Positions 15,744 through 23,355 of a stretch of 23,355 nucleotides of DNA are shown piece by piece. Below the pieces are notes generated by a model. It ran no database searches and was not told the origin of the DNA. It worked only from the letters and a program-made list of their open reading frames with translations. This DNA comes from an uncultured Cellvibrio sp. (lineage in GTDB: Bacteria; Pseudomonadota; Gammaproteobacteria; Pseudomonadales; Cellvibrionaceae): positions 1 to 23,355 of the forward strand of contig CAMLML010000073.1 of assembly GCA_946481095.1 (NCBI GenBank), read 5' to 3'. The position numbers were made by a program, and so were the translations under genes. The first letter of the stretch is position 1. Each line of letters starts with the position of its first letter.

Positions 15744-18359
15744 TCAACCCGTATTACGCATACCCGCAGCAATACCTGCCATAGTCACTTTTAACGCGCG
15801 TTCCAATTCCGGGCTGATAGTGTCGGATGAACGATAGCGTTTGAGTAATTCGGCTTGCAGATAATTTAATGGATCAATATAAGGTTTACGTACAGCTAAT
15901 GACTGACGCAGCACGGGTTCGTCTTGCAACAAAATATCTTGTTGTTTTAATTGGTTGATTAATTTTTCAAGAGTAACCAAATCGCCGCGAAGAGTTTCAC
16001 CCAAACCACGAATCTCCTTCGGCACAAGCTGTTGTTCATAGTAGGCACAGATAGGGCCGTCAGCTTTGCCGATTACCATTTCCAACAAATCCAAAAAGCT
16101 GGAGAAGAAAGGCCATTGAGTAACCATTTCTTTTAGCGTGCTGTTTTCATTGTTAATGCCATACTCCAGAGCTTGGCGTGTGCCCAACCATGCTGGCAAA
16201 TTCAAACGCACTTGCGTCCAGGCAAAGACCCAGGGAATTGCACGCAAACTTTCGACACCGCCGGAACTTTTACGTTTTGCAGGACGACTGCCAAGAGCCA
16301 ATAAATTTAATTCTTGCTCGGGTGTCAGATTGCGGAAATAAGGAACGAAATCCGGATGACCACGCACAATTGAACGATAACCTTCAAGGCTGGCTTGTGC
16401 CATGCGCTCAATCAAATCACGCCACTCGGGTTTAGGTGCAGCGTGTGGTGAAATAGTTGCACGTAATGTTGCAATCACATAAGAAGACAAACTGCTGAAG
16501 GCAACACGCGGCAAACCAAATTTGTAGCGAATCATTTCACCTTGTTCTGTCACACGAATACGATTGCGAATTGATCCCGGTGGTTGTGATGCCATGGCTT
16601 TTTCAACAGGGCCACCGCCGCGACCTACCGTACCGCCACGACCGTGGAAAAGTACCAGCGACACATCATATTTATCCGAAAGTGCAACCAATTTTTCCTG
16701 TGCTTTATATTGCGCCCAGGTCGCCGCAAATTTTCCTGCATCTTTTGCAGAGTCGGAATAACCGATCATCACTGTCTGTTGTTGTGCACTGTATTGTTTG
16801 TACCAATCCAAACTCCACAAACGATCCATCACAATCGGTGCGCGATCCAAATCGTCCAGAGTTTCAAACAAGGGAACGATTGGCATATTCCAGGTGATGC
16901 CGCATTCTTTCAGCAACAAGGCAACGGCCAAAACATCCGAAGGTTGTTGTGCCATGGAAATAACATAGTGCGACAAAATTTCGCGGGGTTCTTTGGCAAC
17001 TACTCGACAAGTAGCGAGAACTTCTGCAGTTTCATCACTCATCGGCCAATTCAATGGCATTAATGGACGTTTGCTGGCGAGTTGTTCCAACAAGAAAGAT
17101 TGACGTTGTTCTTCAGACCAGGATCGGTAATCACCCAGCTCCAAATATTTCACCAATTCATCAATGGCTTGCACGTGGCGATCACCGTCCTGGCGAATAT
17201 CCAATGGCACAAGATTAATGCCGAAGCAGTGAATACGACGAATAGTGTCAACCAATGGCCCATTAGCGATGTGCGGCAAACCTACATCGGTTAATGAGCG
17301 ATAACAAAGCAATAAGGGTTCGAGTAAATCTTCGCGACTGGTAATTAAATCTGCTGGTACTTCTGCCAAATGATTTTGCAAACGTGCTTCAGCCCATTCC
17401 AGCGTTGCTTGAATGCGTTTGCGCAAATCAAACATCACATCACGATAAGGTGTTTTGCTGTCGGGATAACGTGCCTGCAATTCAGCACTGGCTTCGCTCA
17501 TACTCAAGTCGCCACCCAAACTGTAAATATCACGCGAATAAAGCTCGGCAGCCATCCAGCGTCCTAACAATAAAACTTCACGGGTGATTTTGTGGGTGAC
17601 ATTGGGGTTACCATCACGGTCACCGCCCATCCAGGAATAAAATTTAATCGGACGCAAATCAATTGGCAGTGTGATATCCAAATGGCGGGTACAGAGGCGA
17701 TCCAAATGACGAATAAAATCCGGAACGGCTTGCCACAAACTATTTTCGATTACCGCAAAGCCCCATTTGGCTTCATCAACAGCGGTTGGACGAATTGCAC
17801 GAATTTCATCCGTACTCCAGATCTCTTCAACCAAACGGTGTAAGCGGCCACGCAATTTGTCTTGTTCAAATGTCAGCAAACTACCGTTTTGGCGATCTGC
17901 CAGTGTATCCACAATTTGATCGTATTTACGGATCAGGGTGCGACGGGTCACTTCCGTCGGATGCGCAGTAAGCACCAATTCGATGCGCAGCTGGCGAATC
18001 ACATCCACCAAATCCTCTTTTGGGTGCGCGAATGCAAACTCCAGCAACATGGCCTTCAAACCATCTTCACGTTCGAATTCCGCACTGGAAAAATATTCCT
18101 GGTCCGCAATATTGGCCAGATTTAGAAACTGATTGAATGCACGCACGATTGGCAGAATATCCTTGTCGTCCAACTTCTCCAGCATATTCACCAAAGGCGC
18201 TGAATCGCCGTTGATTTCTTTGCTAATTGCCTTGCCCAATTTGCGGATACTCTCTACTTTGGTAAAGAGTTCACTGCCTTCGTGGGCATGAATTGTCTCA
18301 CCCAATAACTCCCCTAAAAGACGAACATTATCACGCAGAGTATCAGGTAGTTTTAACAT
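15744..18359 (-). CDS. ppc: Phosphoenolpyruvate carboxylase
   Basis: 871 residues from the ATG at 18359, beside 883 in E. coli. It adds bicarbonate to phosphoenolpyruvate to give oxaloacetate, refilling the citric acid cycle. Catalytic stretches are intact: VLTAHPTEVTRRTL with the active His at about 133, MGGDRDGNPNVTH, GYSDSAKDAG, FHGRGGTVGRGGGP (mobile loop) and the carboxyl end MRNTG. The frame continues 30 codons upstream, but GGAGATCTCC right before 18359 and similarity to known PEPC starts support this start. A strong terminator follows. The 247-base upstream gap contains three DnaA-box-like sites. Confidence 0.97.
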   Translation of the reverse strand: MLKLPDTLRDNVRLLGELLGETIHAHEGSELFTKVESIRKLGKAISKEINGDSAPLVNMLEKLDDKDILPIVRAFNQFLNLANIADQEYFSSAEFEREDGLKAMLLEFAFAHPKEDLVDVIRQLRIELVLTAHPTEVTRRTLIRKYDQIVDTLADRQNGSLLTFEQDKLRGRLHRLVEEIWSTDEIRAIRPTAVDEAKWGFAVIENSLWQAVPDFIRHLDRLCTRHLDITLPIDLRPIKFYSWMGGDRDGNPNVTHKITREVLLLGRWMAAELYSRDIYSLGGDLSMSEASAELQARYPDSKTPYRDVMFDLRKRIQATLEWAEARLQNHLAEVPADLITSREDLLEPLLLCYRSLTDVGLPHIANGPLVDTIRRIHCFGINLVPLDIRQDGDRHVQAIDELVKYLELGDYRSWSEEQRQSFLLEQLASKRPLMPLNWPMSDETAEVLATCRVVAKEPREILSHYVISMAQQPSDVLAVALLLKECGITWNMPIVPLFETLDDLDRAPIVMDRLWSLDWYKQYSAQQQTVMIGYSDSAKDAGKFAATWAQYKAQEKLVALSDKYDVSLVLFHGRGGTVGRGGGPVEKAMASQPPGSIRNRIRVTEQGEMIRYKFGLPRVAFSSLSSYVIATLRATISPHAAPKPEWRDLIERMAQASLEGYRSIVRGHPDFVPYFRNLTPEQELNLLALGSRPAKRKSSGGVESLRAIPWVFAWTQVRLNLPAWLGTRQALEYGINNENSTLKEMVTQWPFFSSFLDLLEMVIGKADGPICAYYEQQLVPKEIRGLGETLRGDLVTLEKLINQLKQQDILLQDEPVLRQSLAVRKPYIDPLNYLQAELLKRYRSSDTISPELERALKVTMAGIAAGMRNTG

Positions 18360-18494
18360 GGAGATCTCCAACCAAAATCGAAAGATAAATCTGAAGGTGA
18401 GGTACGAAAGCAAAACCATGCATCCGCCGTACCAAAAAGAGGCAGGCATTCTACGACATAGACATACTGATGGGTAGAAATTGCACGTAAGTTT

Positions 18495-18529
18495 TTATCC
18501 ACAAAAGCTGTGCATAAGTCTGTGCATGA
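18495..18529. promoter_or_regulatory. Cluster of DnaA-box-like sites upstream of ppc
   Basis: TTATCCACA at 18495-18503 (plus strand) and TTATGCACA at 18509-18517 (minus strand) both fit the strict TTATNCACA consensus. TCATGCACA at 18521-18529 (minus strand) differs at one position. They lie 136-170 bases before the ppc start in the 18360-18606 gap, where I see no gene. Binding is not shown; the sites could regulate ppc or titrate DnaA. Confidence 0.4.
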
Positions 18530-18606
18530 CAACTTGGTAAGCCACCTGGGAAGGTGCAGTTAAACAGCCGCCTCAAAACGGTCATTTAGTAATCAACTAC
18601 ACATTA

Positions 18607-19041
18607 TCACTTCAATCCAATTCCTCTCGCCATTGCTGCGGCCAAAAAAGGAATTGCCAATACCAACAAAAGCTGAACTCGAACAAGGGTAATTATTTTG
18701 CCCGGTACTTTTATAACGGATGCCTGAGAATTGCGATTTTTGATAAAGAAAACTGTCGGATAAATCGATAACGCAGCAATCAAAACAAATAAAGTCAATT
18801 TGACGTGAAACACAGGATTCTGCGAATAAAATTCTGCAGGCTTACCTACCACAAACCAAAGCAATAAACCGGCAACTAAAATTATGATCGCAGAAATGCC
18901 ATAAATAGCATCCACCACTGCTAATTTTTTCATTTCCACTTTGGACATTTCCGGCTTAATTAATAAATGCTCACTGACTAAAGCAGCGAATAAACCAAAT
19001 ATACCGATAAAGTGGAATGATCTGACGAGTGATTCTTCCAT
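18607..19041 (-). CDS. DUF2214 family membrane protein
   Basis: 144 residues with four likely membrane helices (about 7-28, 43-65, 78-100 and 117-139). The pattern RSFHFIGIFGLFAALVSEHLL, VDAIYGISAIIILVAGLLLWF and FHVKLTLFVLIAALSIYPT fits the DUF2214 family, small inner-membrane proteins of unknown function with conserved histidines in helices 1 and 3 (here H10 and H79). No enzyme motif is present. AGGG precedes the ATG. It begins 87 bases after the nitrate reductase gene on the same strand, so cotranscription is possible, but no functional link can be shown from sequence. Confidence 0.82.
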   Translation of the reverse strand: MEESLVRSFHFIGIFGLFAALVSEHLLIKPEMSKVEMKKLAVVDAIYGISAIIILVAGLLLWFVVGKPAEFYSQNPVFHVKLTLFVLIAALSIYPTVFFIKNRNSQASVIKVPGKIITLVRVQLLLVLAIPFLAAAMARGIGLK

Positions 19042-19128
19042 TGTTGAAACCCTGTAAATAAAAAATTATGAATGAGCACAATCTTGACGTAGGGCGGGTC
19101 GCTACCGGCTTTCTCAACTAAAGCAATA

Positions 19129-22100
19129 TCAATAAACATCCCGCAAATAACGTTTATCCATATTGAGTTTACGCATATAGTTGGCGGTTTCGGCTTCGTC
19201 GAAATTGCCGTATTGTTGGACTATATCGCGCAGGGCTTGATCTACGTCTTTTGCCATGCGAGTGGCATCGCCACAGACACAGAAGTGGGCACCTTCTTCC
19301 AGCCATTGCCAGATTTCATGGCCACGTTCACGCATTCGATCTTGCACATAAATTTTTTGGGTTTGATCGCGAGAGAAGGCCAAGCTTAATTCAGTTAACA
19401 GACCATCTTTCTGAAATTGCAATAATTCGTCTTGATAATAAAAATCAGTAGCGACGTGTTGCTCGCCGAAGAATAACCAGTTTTTACCTTGATCACCTCT
19501 TGCCTGCCTTTCTTGCAAAAACCCGCGGAAAGGTGCAACGCCAGTTCCAGGACCGACCATAATCAACGGCAAATCACCTTTTTCGGGAACGTGAAAATGT
19601 TTATTGGCTTGGACAAAAATCGGAACTACTTGTTGATCTGCCCTGTCTGCCATAAATGTTGAACAAACGCCTTTGCGATATTTTTTGCTATCGCGGAAAC
19701 GAGTGTATCTGACGGCTGAAACGGTTAAATGAACTTCCTTTGTAAATTGTTTTGAGCTGGACGCAATTGAATATAAACGCGGCTGGATGCGTTTTAAAAC
19801 CGAAATTAATTCATCTTGCGTCAGGCGAACAGAAAACTCCTGAATAATATCAACTAATTGACGACCGTATAACCATTGATTCAATTCAGTTTTATCTTCT
19901 GCCGATAGAAATGCTTGTAAAGGTTTGTTTTTCGATTTTTCTGCAATTAAATGCAATGCTTCATTACTGGGCTTACAGATTTCAAAATTTTCGATTAACG
20001 CTTTATGCAAAGGTTTTTCATGAGTATCGATAACAACCGGAGCATCCGCATTTAAATTCAGTGATTGTTCCAATTCATATACATAATCAGGGCAATTTTT
20101 TGGCCAAATACCAAGAGCATCACCCGCTTCATATTGAATACCGGAATCGCCCAAATCAAAACCAAATTGGCGAACATCTTTGCCAGAACCTTCAGCGCTT
20201 AATTTATTGTTGATAATCAAGCGTGAAGCATAAGGGTTGGCTTTGGTAAAACCCGATTTACTTGCAACAGTTACTGTTTGCTGGACAGTTGAATCATTCG
20301 CCGAATCTTTTCCAAGATAACCCGATAATTTTTCTTTTAATGCTGATAACCATTGATTCGCTGGCACTTCAAAATCGGTATCACAATCAACGCGATCAAT
20401 TAACGATTTTGCACCCAAAGCTTGTAATCGTGCAAATAATTTTTTACCGTGACCGCAGAATTGATCGTAGTTCGAATCACCCAGTGCCAATAATGCAAAC
20501 TCAAGTGTAGAGAGCGCAGGTGCTGACTCCTGATTTAATTGTTGCCAGAAATCACCGCCATTATCCGGTGAATCACCATCACCAAATGTACTGGTCACAA
20601 AAATTACAAGTTTATCTTTTGACAACTTTTCAACGCTGTAATCATTCATGGATTGCAAATTAACCGCCCAACCTTGCGCCCTGAATTCTTTCGCAAAAGA
20701 TTCCGCAAGATTTTCAGCATTACCGGTTTGCGAAGCCCAGAGCAAAGTCAGTAGAGGTTTACTCGTAGTTTCTGCACTCACCCCTATTGGTAATACACGA
20801 CTGAACATGCCCGCCAACAAACCATTAATCCAGCCACGGTATTCTGCGCGAACGGGCGCATCTGTCGGTAATGCGGGAACAGCTTGAATTAATTTGGCAC
20901 TGGCGGTTAAACCCGATATATAACCGCTCAAATAATTTTTTTCCTCGACATTAAATTCTGGTGTTTTAACATCCACCACACCTATTTTTTCTGAAAAAGT
21001 TTTAATAAGTGTCAAGCTGGTCTCCTCGGCAACCGGAGCAAAAACCATTGCAGGTAATTCATAATCGTAATCGTGATTATTTGAATTTTCGGCAACATTC
21101 AGGTCACCAGTTTCTGCTATCACCTCTACTCGCTTCAATGAAACAGCGGCAATTTTTAATTCAGGCTGCTGGGAAATAGGATCGATTTGATCGCTGGTAA
21201 CAGCATTTACACAAAGATTATCACCGTAAACATCATTCCAATGAATCGGCGCAAAACAACTGCCGGGTTGAATTCTGTCAGTCACAATCGCAGGCAATAT
21301 GGCATAACCGCGACGCGAACGCACTTCAACTTTATCTTTGGTTTTAATCCCCAGTTCAACTGCGTCTTGCGGATTAATTTCCAAAAAAGTTCCGGGGTTT
21401 AATTTATTCAGTGTCGGAATTTTTCCGGTTTTGGTTAGTGTATGCCATTGATGTTGAACACGACCGGTATTCAAAATTAATGGAAATTCTGCACTGGGCA
21501 TTTCGGCAGGATCAACATGCGGACGCGCGTAAAAAATCGCTTTGCCATTTTCAGTAGCGAATTGCAAAGCAGGCTGACTACCATCTTCCAGCAATTTCAG
21601 CGGCTGGTTAATTCCATTATTTAGATAACGTATGGGGTTGCGTTGTGAACTTTTATCCGCACAAGGCCATTGCATAGGCGACTCACGCAACGCGTCATAA
21701 CTAACACCGCGCAAATCATATCCAGTTTTTGGATTGTAACTTCTTTTGATTTCTTCAAAAACTTCAGCGGCAGATGCAAAATTAAAACCTTCTGTAAAAC
21801 CCATTTCACGCGCCACTCGCGCAACAATTTCCCAATCTGCCATTGCCTCACCCGGTGGGTTAACGGCTTCCTGCATCAGGGTAATATTACGTTCGGAATT
21901 AATCATTACACCTTCTGCTTCAGCCCATAAAGCACCGGGCAATAACACATCGGCGTAGCGATTGGTTTCTGTATCCAAAAACGCATCCTGTGCAATCACC
22001 AATTCCGCTTTTTGCAATCCCTCAATCACAATTTTACGATTGGGTACCGAGGCTACCGGGTTGGTACAAATAATCCAGCAAGCTTTTATGTCGCCAGCTG

Positions 22101-23280
22101 CCATGCGCGAAAATAAATCCACCGTGCCTTTACCCAATTGGGTGCTGATGCTGCCACGCTCAATACCCCACATGTCCTCAATAAATACTCGATCTTTTTC
22201 CACAACCAATGCACGTTGCCCTGGCAAGCCTGGCCCCATATAACCCATCTCACGGCCACCCATCGCATTGGGTTGCCCGGTCAATGAAAAGGGGCCGCTA
22301 CCCAATCGACAAATTTTTCCTGTTGCCAAATGCAAATTACAAATAGCGTTGGTACTCCAGGTTCCATGAGTACTTTGATTTAACCCCATGGTCCAGCAAG
22401 TCATAAATTCCGGTGCGTTGGCAATTAAATCGGCGGCAGTTTTTAATTGTTCAACAGAAAGCTGCGTTATCTCGCTCACTTTTTCCGGTGTGTAATTGGC
22501 TAAAAATTCGGGGAAAATTTCCCAGCCCTGGGTGTATTGCGCAATAAAATCTGCATCAACTTTTCCTGCCTGAAATAACAAAAACAAAACGCCATTTAAA
22601 AAAGCGATATCAGTTCCAGGTTTAATCGGCAAATACAAATCGGCTTTATCGGCAGTCGTGGTTCTGCGCGGATCTACCACAATTAATTTGGCTCCGGATT
22701 TAATCCTGTCCATCATCCTTAAATACAGAATCGGATGACAATCCGCCATATTGGAACCAATAACTAAAAATAAATCTGTGTAATCAAAATCCTGATAGGA
22801 ACCCGGTGGCGCATCGGAACCCAGCGACAATTTATAACCTGCACCGGCACTGGCCATACACAAACGCGAATTGGATTCTATGTTGTTGGTACGTACAAAT
22901 CCTTTGGCTAACTTGTTTACCAAATACTGGGATTCAATAGACATCTGGCCTGACACATAGAAACTTAATGAATCAGGGCCATATTGATCCAGAATTTCCC
23001 GTAAACGTTTTGCGGTATGGCTGATGGCCTGAGCCATTGAGGTTTTGATGGGTTGATGGCGGCGATCATTTCGTACAAACGCCGACTCCATACGACCTGA
23101 ATTCGTTAACGCCTGGGCACTGGTTTGGCCTTTGGTACATAAACGTCCAAAGTTGGCGGGATGTTGTTTATCGCCTGTGACTTTCAGAATCTTTTTGCCA
23201 TCTGTCTCCAACAGCATGCCGCAACCGACACCACAGTAGGGACAAACACTTTTCACAGATTTAATCGGTAATTCAGACAT
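19129..23280 (-). CDS. NADPH-dependent assimilatory nitrate reductase: molybdopterin subunit fused to CysJ-like flavoprotein
   Basis: 1383 residues, two enzymes in one chain. Residues 1-720 are a NasA/NapA-type molybdopterin oxidoreductase: C13, C16, C20 and C48 (CPYCGVGC...GRLCTKG) bind a [4Fe-4S] cluster, C141 in NSRLCMASA matches the molybdenum ligand, and 598-720 is the dinucleotide-binding domain. A linker (721-838) has no cysteine but holds YLSGYISGL, like the start of CysJ. Next are an FMN flavodoxin domain (about 842-985; SQTGNAENLA, STFGDGDSPDN), an FAD domain (RLYSIASS, GVCSTFM) and an NADPH domain (GPGTGVAPFRGFLQER, SRDQTQKIYVQ) ending in RYLRDVY. Inferred flow is NADPH to FAD to FMN to Fe-S to Mo, reducing nitrate to nitrite in the cytoplasm. 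GAGGAG lies 10 bases before the ATG. Confidence 0.94.
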   Translation of the reverse strand: MSELPIKSVKSVCPYCGVGCGMLLETDGKKILKVTGDKQHPANFGRLCTKGQTSAQALTNSGRMESAFVRNDRRHQPIKTSMAQAISHTAKRLREILDQYGPDSLSFYVSGQMSIESQYLVNKLAKGFVRTNNIESNSRLCMASAGAGYKLSLGSDAPPGSYQDFDYTDLFLVIGSNMADCHPILYLRMMDRIKSGAKLIVVDPRRTTTADKADLYLPIKPGTDIAFLNGVLFLLFQAGKVDADFIAQYTQGWEIFPEFLANYTPEKVSEITQLSVEQLKTAADLIANAPEFMTCWTMGLNQSTHGTWSTNAICNLHLATGKICRLGSGPFSLTGQPNAMGGREMGYMGPGLPGQRALVVEKDRVFIEDMWGIERGSISTQLGKGTVDLFSRMAAGDIKACWIICTNPVASVPNRKIVIEGLQKAELVIAQDAFLDTETNRYADVLLPGALWAEAEGVMINSERNITLMQEAVNPPGEAMADWEIVARVAREMGFTEGFNFASAAEVFEEIKRSYNPKTGYDLRGVSYDALRESPMQWPCADKSSQRNPIRYLNNGINQPLKLLEDGSQPALQFATENGKAIFYARPHVDPAEMPSAEFPLILNTGRVQHQWHTLTKTGKIPTLNKLNPGTFLEINPQDAVELGIKTKDKVEVRSRRGYAILPAIVTDRIQPGSCFAPIHWNDVYGDNLCVNAVTSDQIDPISQQPELKIAAVSLKRVEVIAETGDLNVAENSNNHDYDYELPAMVFAPVAEETSLTLIKTFSEKIGVVDVKTPEFNVEEKNYLSGYISGLTASAKLIQAVPALPTDAPVRAEYRGWINGLLAGMFSRVLPIGVSAETTSKPLLTLLWASQTGNAENLAESFAKEFRAQGWAVNLQSMNDYSVEKLSKDKLVIFVTSTFGDGDSPDNGGDFWQQLNQESAPALSTLEFALLALGDSNYDQFCGHGKKLFARLQALGAKSLIDRVDCDTDFEVPANQWLSALKEKLSGYLGKDSANDSTVQQTVTVASKSGFTKANPYASRLIINNKLSAEGSGKDVRQFGFDLGDSGIQYEAGDALGIWPKNCPDYVYELEQSLNLNADAPVVIDTHEKPLHKALIENFEICKPSNEALHLIAEKSKNKPLQAFLSAEDKTELNQWLYGRQLVDIIQEFSVRLTQDELISVLKRIQPRLYSIASSSKQFTKEVHLTVSAVRYTRFRDSKKYRKGVCSTFMADRADQQVVPIFVQANKHFHVPEKGDLPLIMVGPGTGVAPFRGFLQERQARGDQGKNWLFFGEQHVATDFYYQDELLQFQKDGLLTELSLAFSRDQTQKIYVQDRMRERGHEIWQWLEEGAHFCVCGDATRMAKDVDQALRDIVQQYGNFDEAETANYMRKLNMDKRYLRDVY

Positions 23281-23310
23281 AAGGTTGCAACTCCTCGATC
23301 AGCAAGTTTT

Positions 23311-23326
23311 AGCAAGCCTTATGCCA
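23311..23326 (-). promoter_or_regulatory. Sigma-54 (-24/-12) promoter of the nitrate reductase gene
   Basis: On the minus strand the site reads TGGCATAAGGCTTGCT. Against TGGCACGNNNNTTGCW it matches 10 of 12 defined positions, with the invariant GG and GC exactly 10 bases apart. Transcription would begin near 23300, leaving a leader of about 20 bases that includes the GAGGAG ribosome site. Assimilatory nas genes in Klebsiella use NtrC and sigma-54, so this fits. Upstream activator sites would lie beyond the window. Confidence 0.72.
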
Positions 23327-23355
23327 GCCAAGAATAAGAGTTCAAATAGTAGCGA

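Noticed and set aside
18360..18449. A 30-residue N-terminal extension of Ppc (frame open to 18449)
   Set aside because: The extra residues do not resemble PEPC, and GGAGATCTCC lies directly before the ATG at 18359. The same reasoning removed upstream extensions of pgi (to 6140), pdxH (to 13179) and ppnN (to 7583).
18495..18529. Chromosomal replication origin
   Set aside because: Only three box-like sites, no AT-rich unwinding element of note, and no dnaA, dnaN, rpmH or mnmG nearby.
19080..19115. A second copy of the 7546-7635 palindromic element
   Set aside because: GTAGGGCGGGTC resembles one arm end, but there is no inverted partner and too few matching bases to call it a copy.
19129..21700. 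Calling the nitrate reductase fusion a sulfite reductase
   Set aside because: The C-terminal half resembles CysJ only as an NADPH-FAD-FMN electron donor module; sulfite reduction needs a siroheme CysI subunit, which is absent here, and the N-terminal half is a molybdopterin nitrate reductase.

Overview
The window reads as ordinary chromosome from a moderate-GC gammaproteobacterium. Three things suggest the Cellvibrio/Saccharophagus neighbourhood (Cellvibrionaceae): a full Entner-Doudoroff cluster, a nitrate reductase fused to a CysJ-like flavoprotein, and a GH84 glycosidase. This placement comes from recalled protein resemblance, not from a search. No tRNA, rRNA, CRISPR array, transposase or phage gene was found.

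Layout. (1) 1-6095, minus strand: pgi, edd, zwf, pgl and eda (eda runs off the left edge). They turn glucose-6-phosphate into pyruvate and glyceraldehyde-3-phosphate by the Entner-Doudoroff route and feed or drain the fructose-6-phosphate pool. A strong hairpin splits edd from zwf. (2) 6096-9055, plus strand: a divergent intergenic region, a short cytoplasmic-looking GH84 (O-GlcNAcase-type) enzyme, a long palindromic element, and ppnN. (3) 9056-12389, minus strand: tadA with a DUF1653 gene, a CaiB/BaiF CoA-transferase and a PIG3-type quinone oxidoreductase. The gaps here are packed with C/G-rich palindromic repeats. pdxH lies just upstream of the oxidoreductase on the same strand (start 13056). 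(4) 13252-14930, plus strand: mobA, a VanZ-like membrane protein and a secreted DUF1287 protein. (5) 14927-18359, minus strand: an XRE-type regulator and ppc. (6) 18607-23280, minus strand: a DUF2214 membrane protein and a 1383-residue NADPH-dependent assimilatory nitrate reductase, with a good sigma-54 promoter match just upstream.

How the parts connect. The zwf step makes NADPH and the nitrate reductase fusion consumes it. MobA makes the guanylyl form of the molybdenum cofactor that the reductase needs. Ppc refills oxaloacetate for amino-acid synthesis when nitrogen is assimilated. PpnN and PdxH belong to nucleotide and cofactor housekeeping.

The least ordinary features are regulatory or structural: the sigma-54 site, repeat elements that appear to supply ribosome binding sites to two genes (DUF1653 and DUF1287, the latter inside nested inverted repeats that enclose the start codon), a cluster of DnaA-box matches upstream of ppc, and the minimal GH84 enzyme with a complete active-site set. 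I did not find a clearly new multi-gene system.
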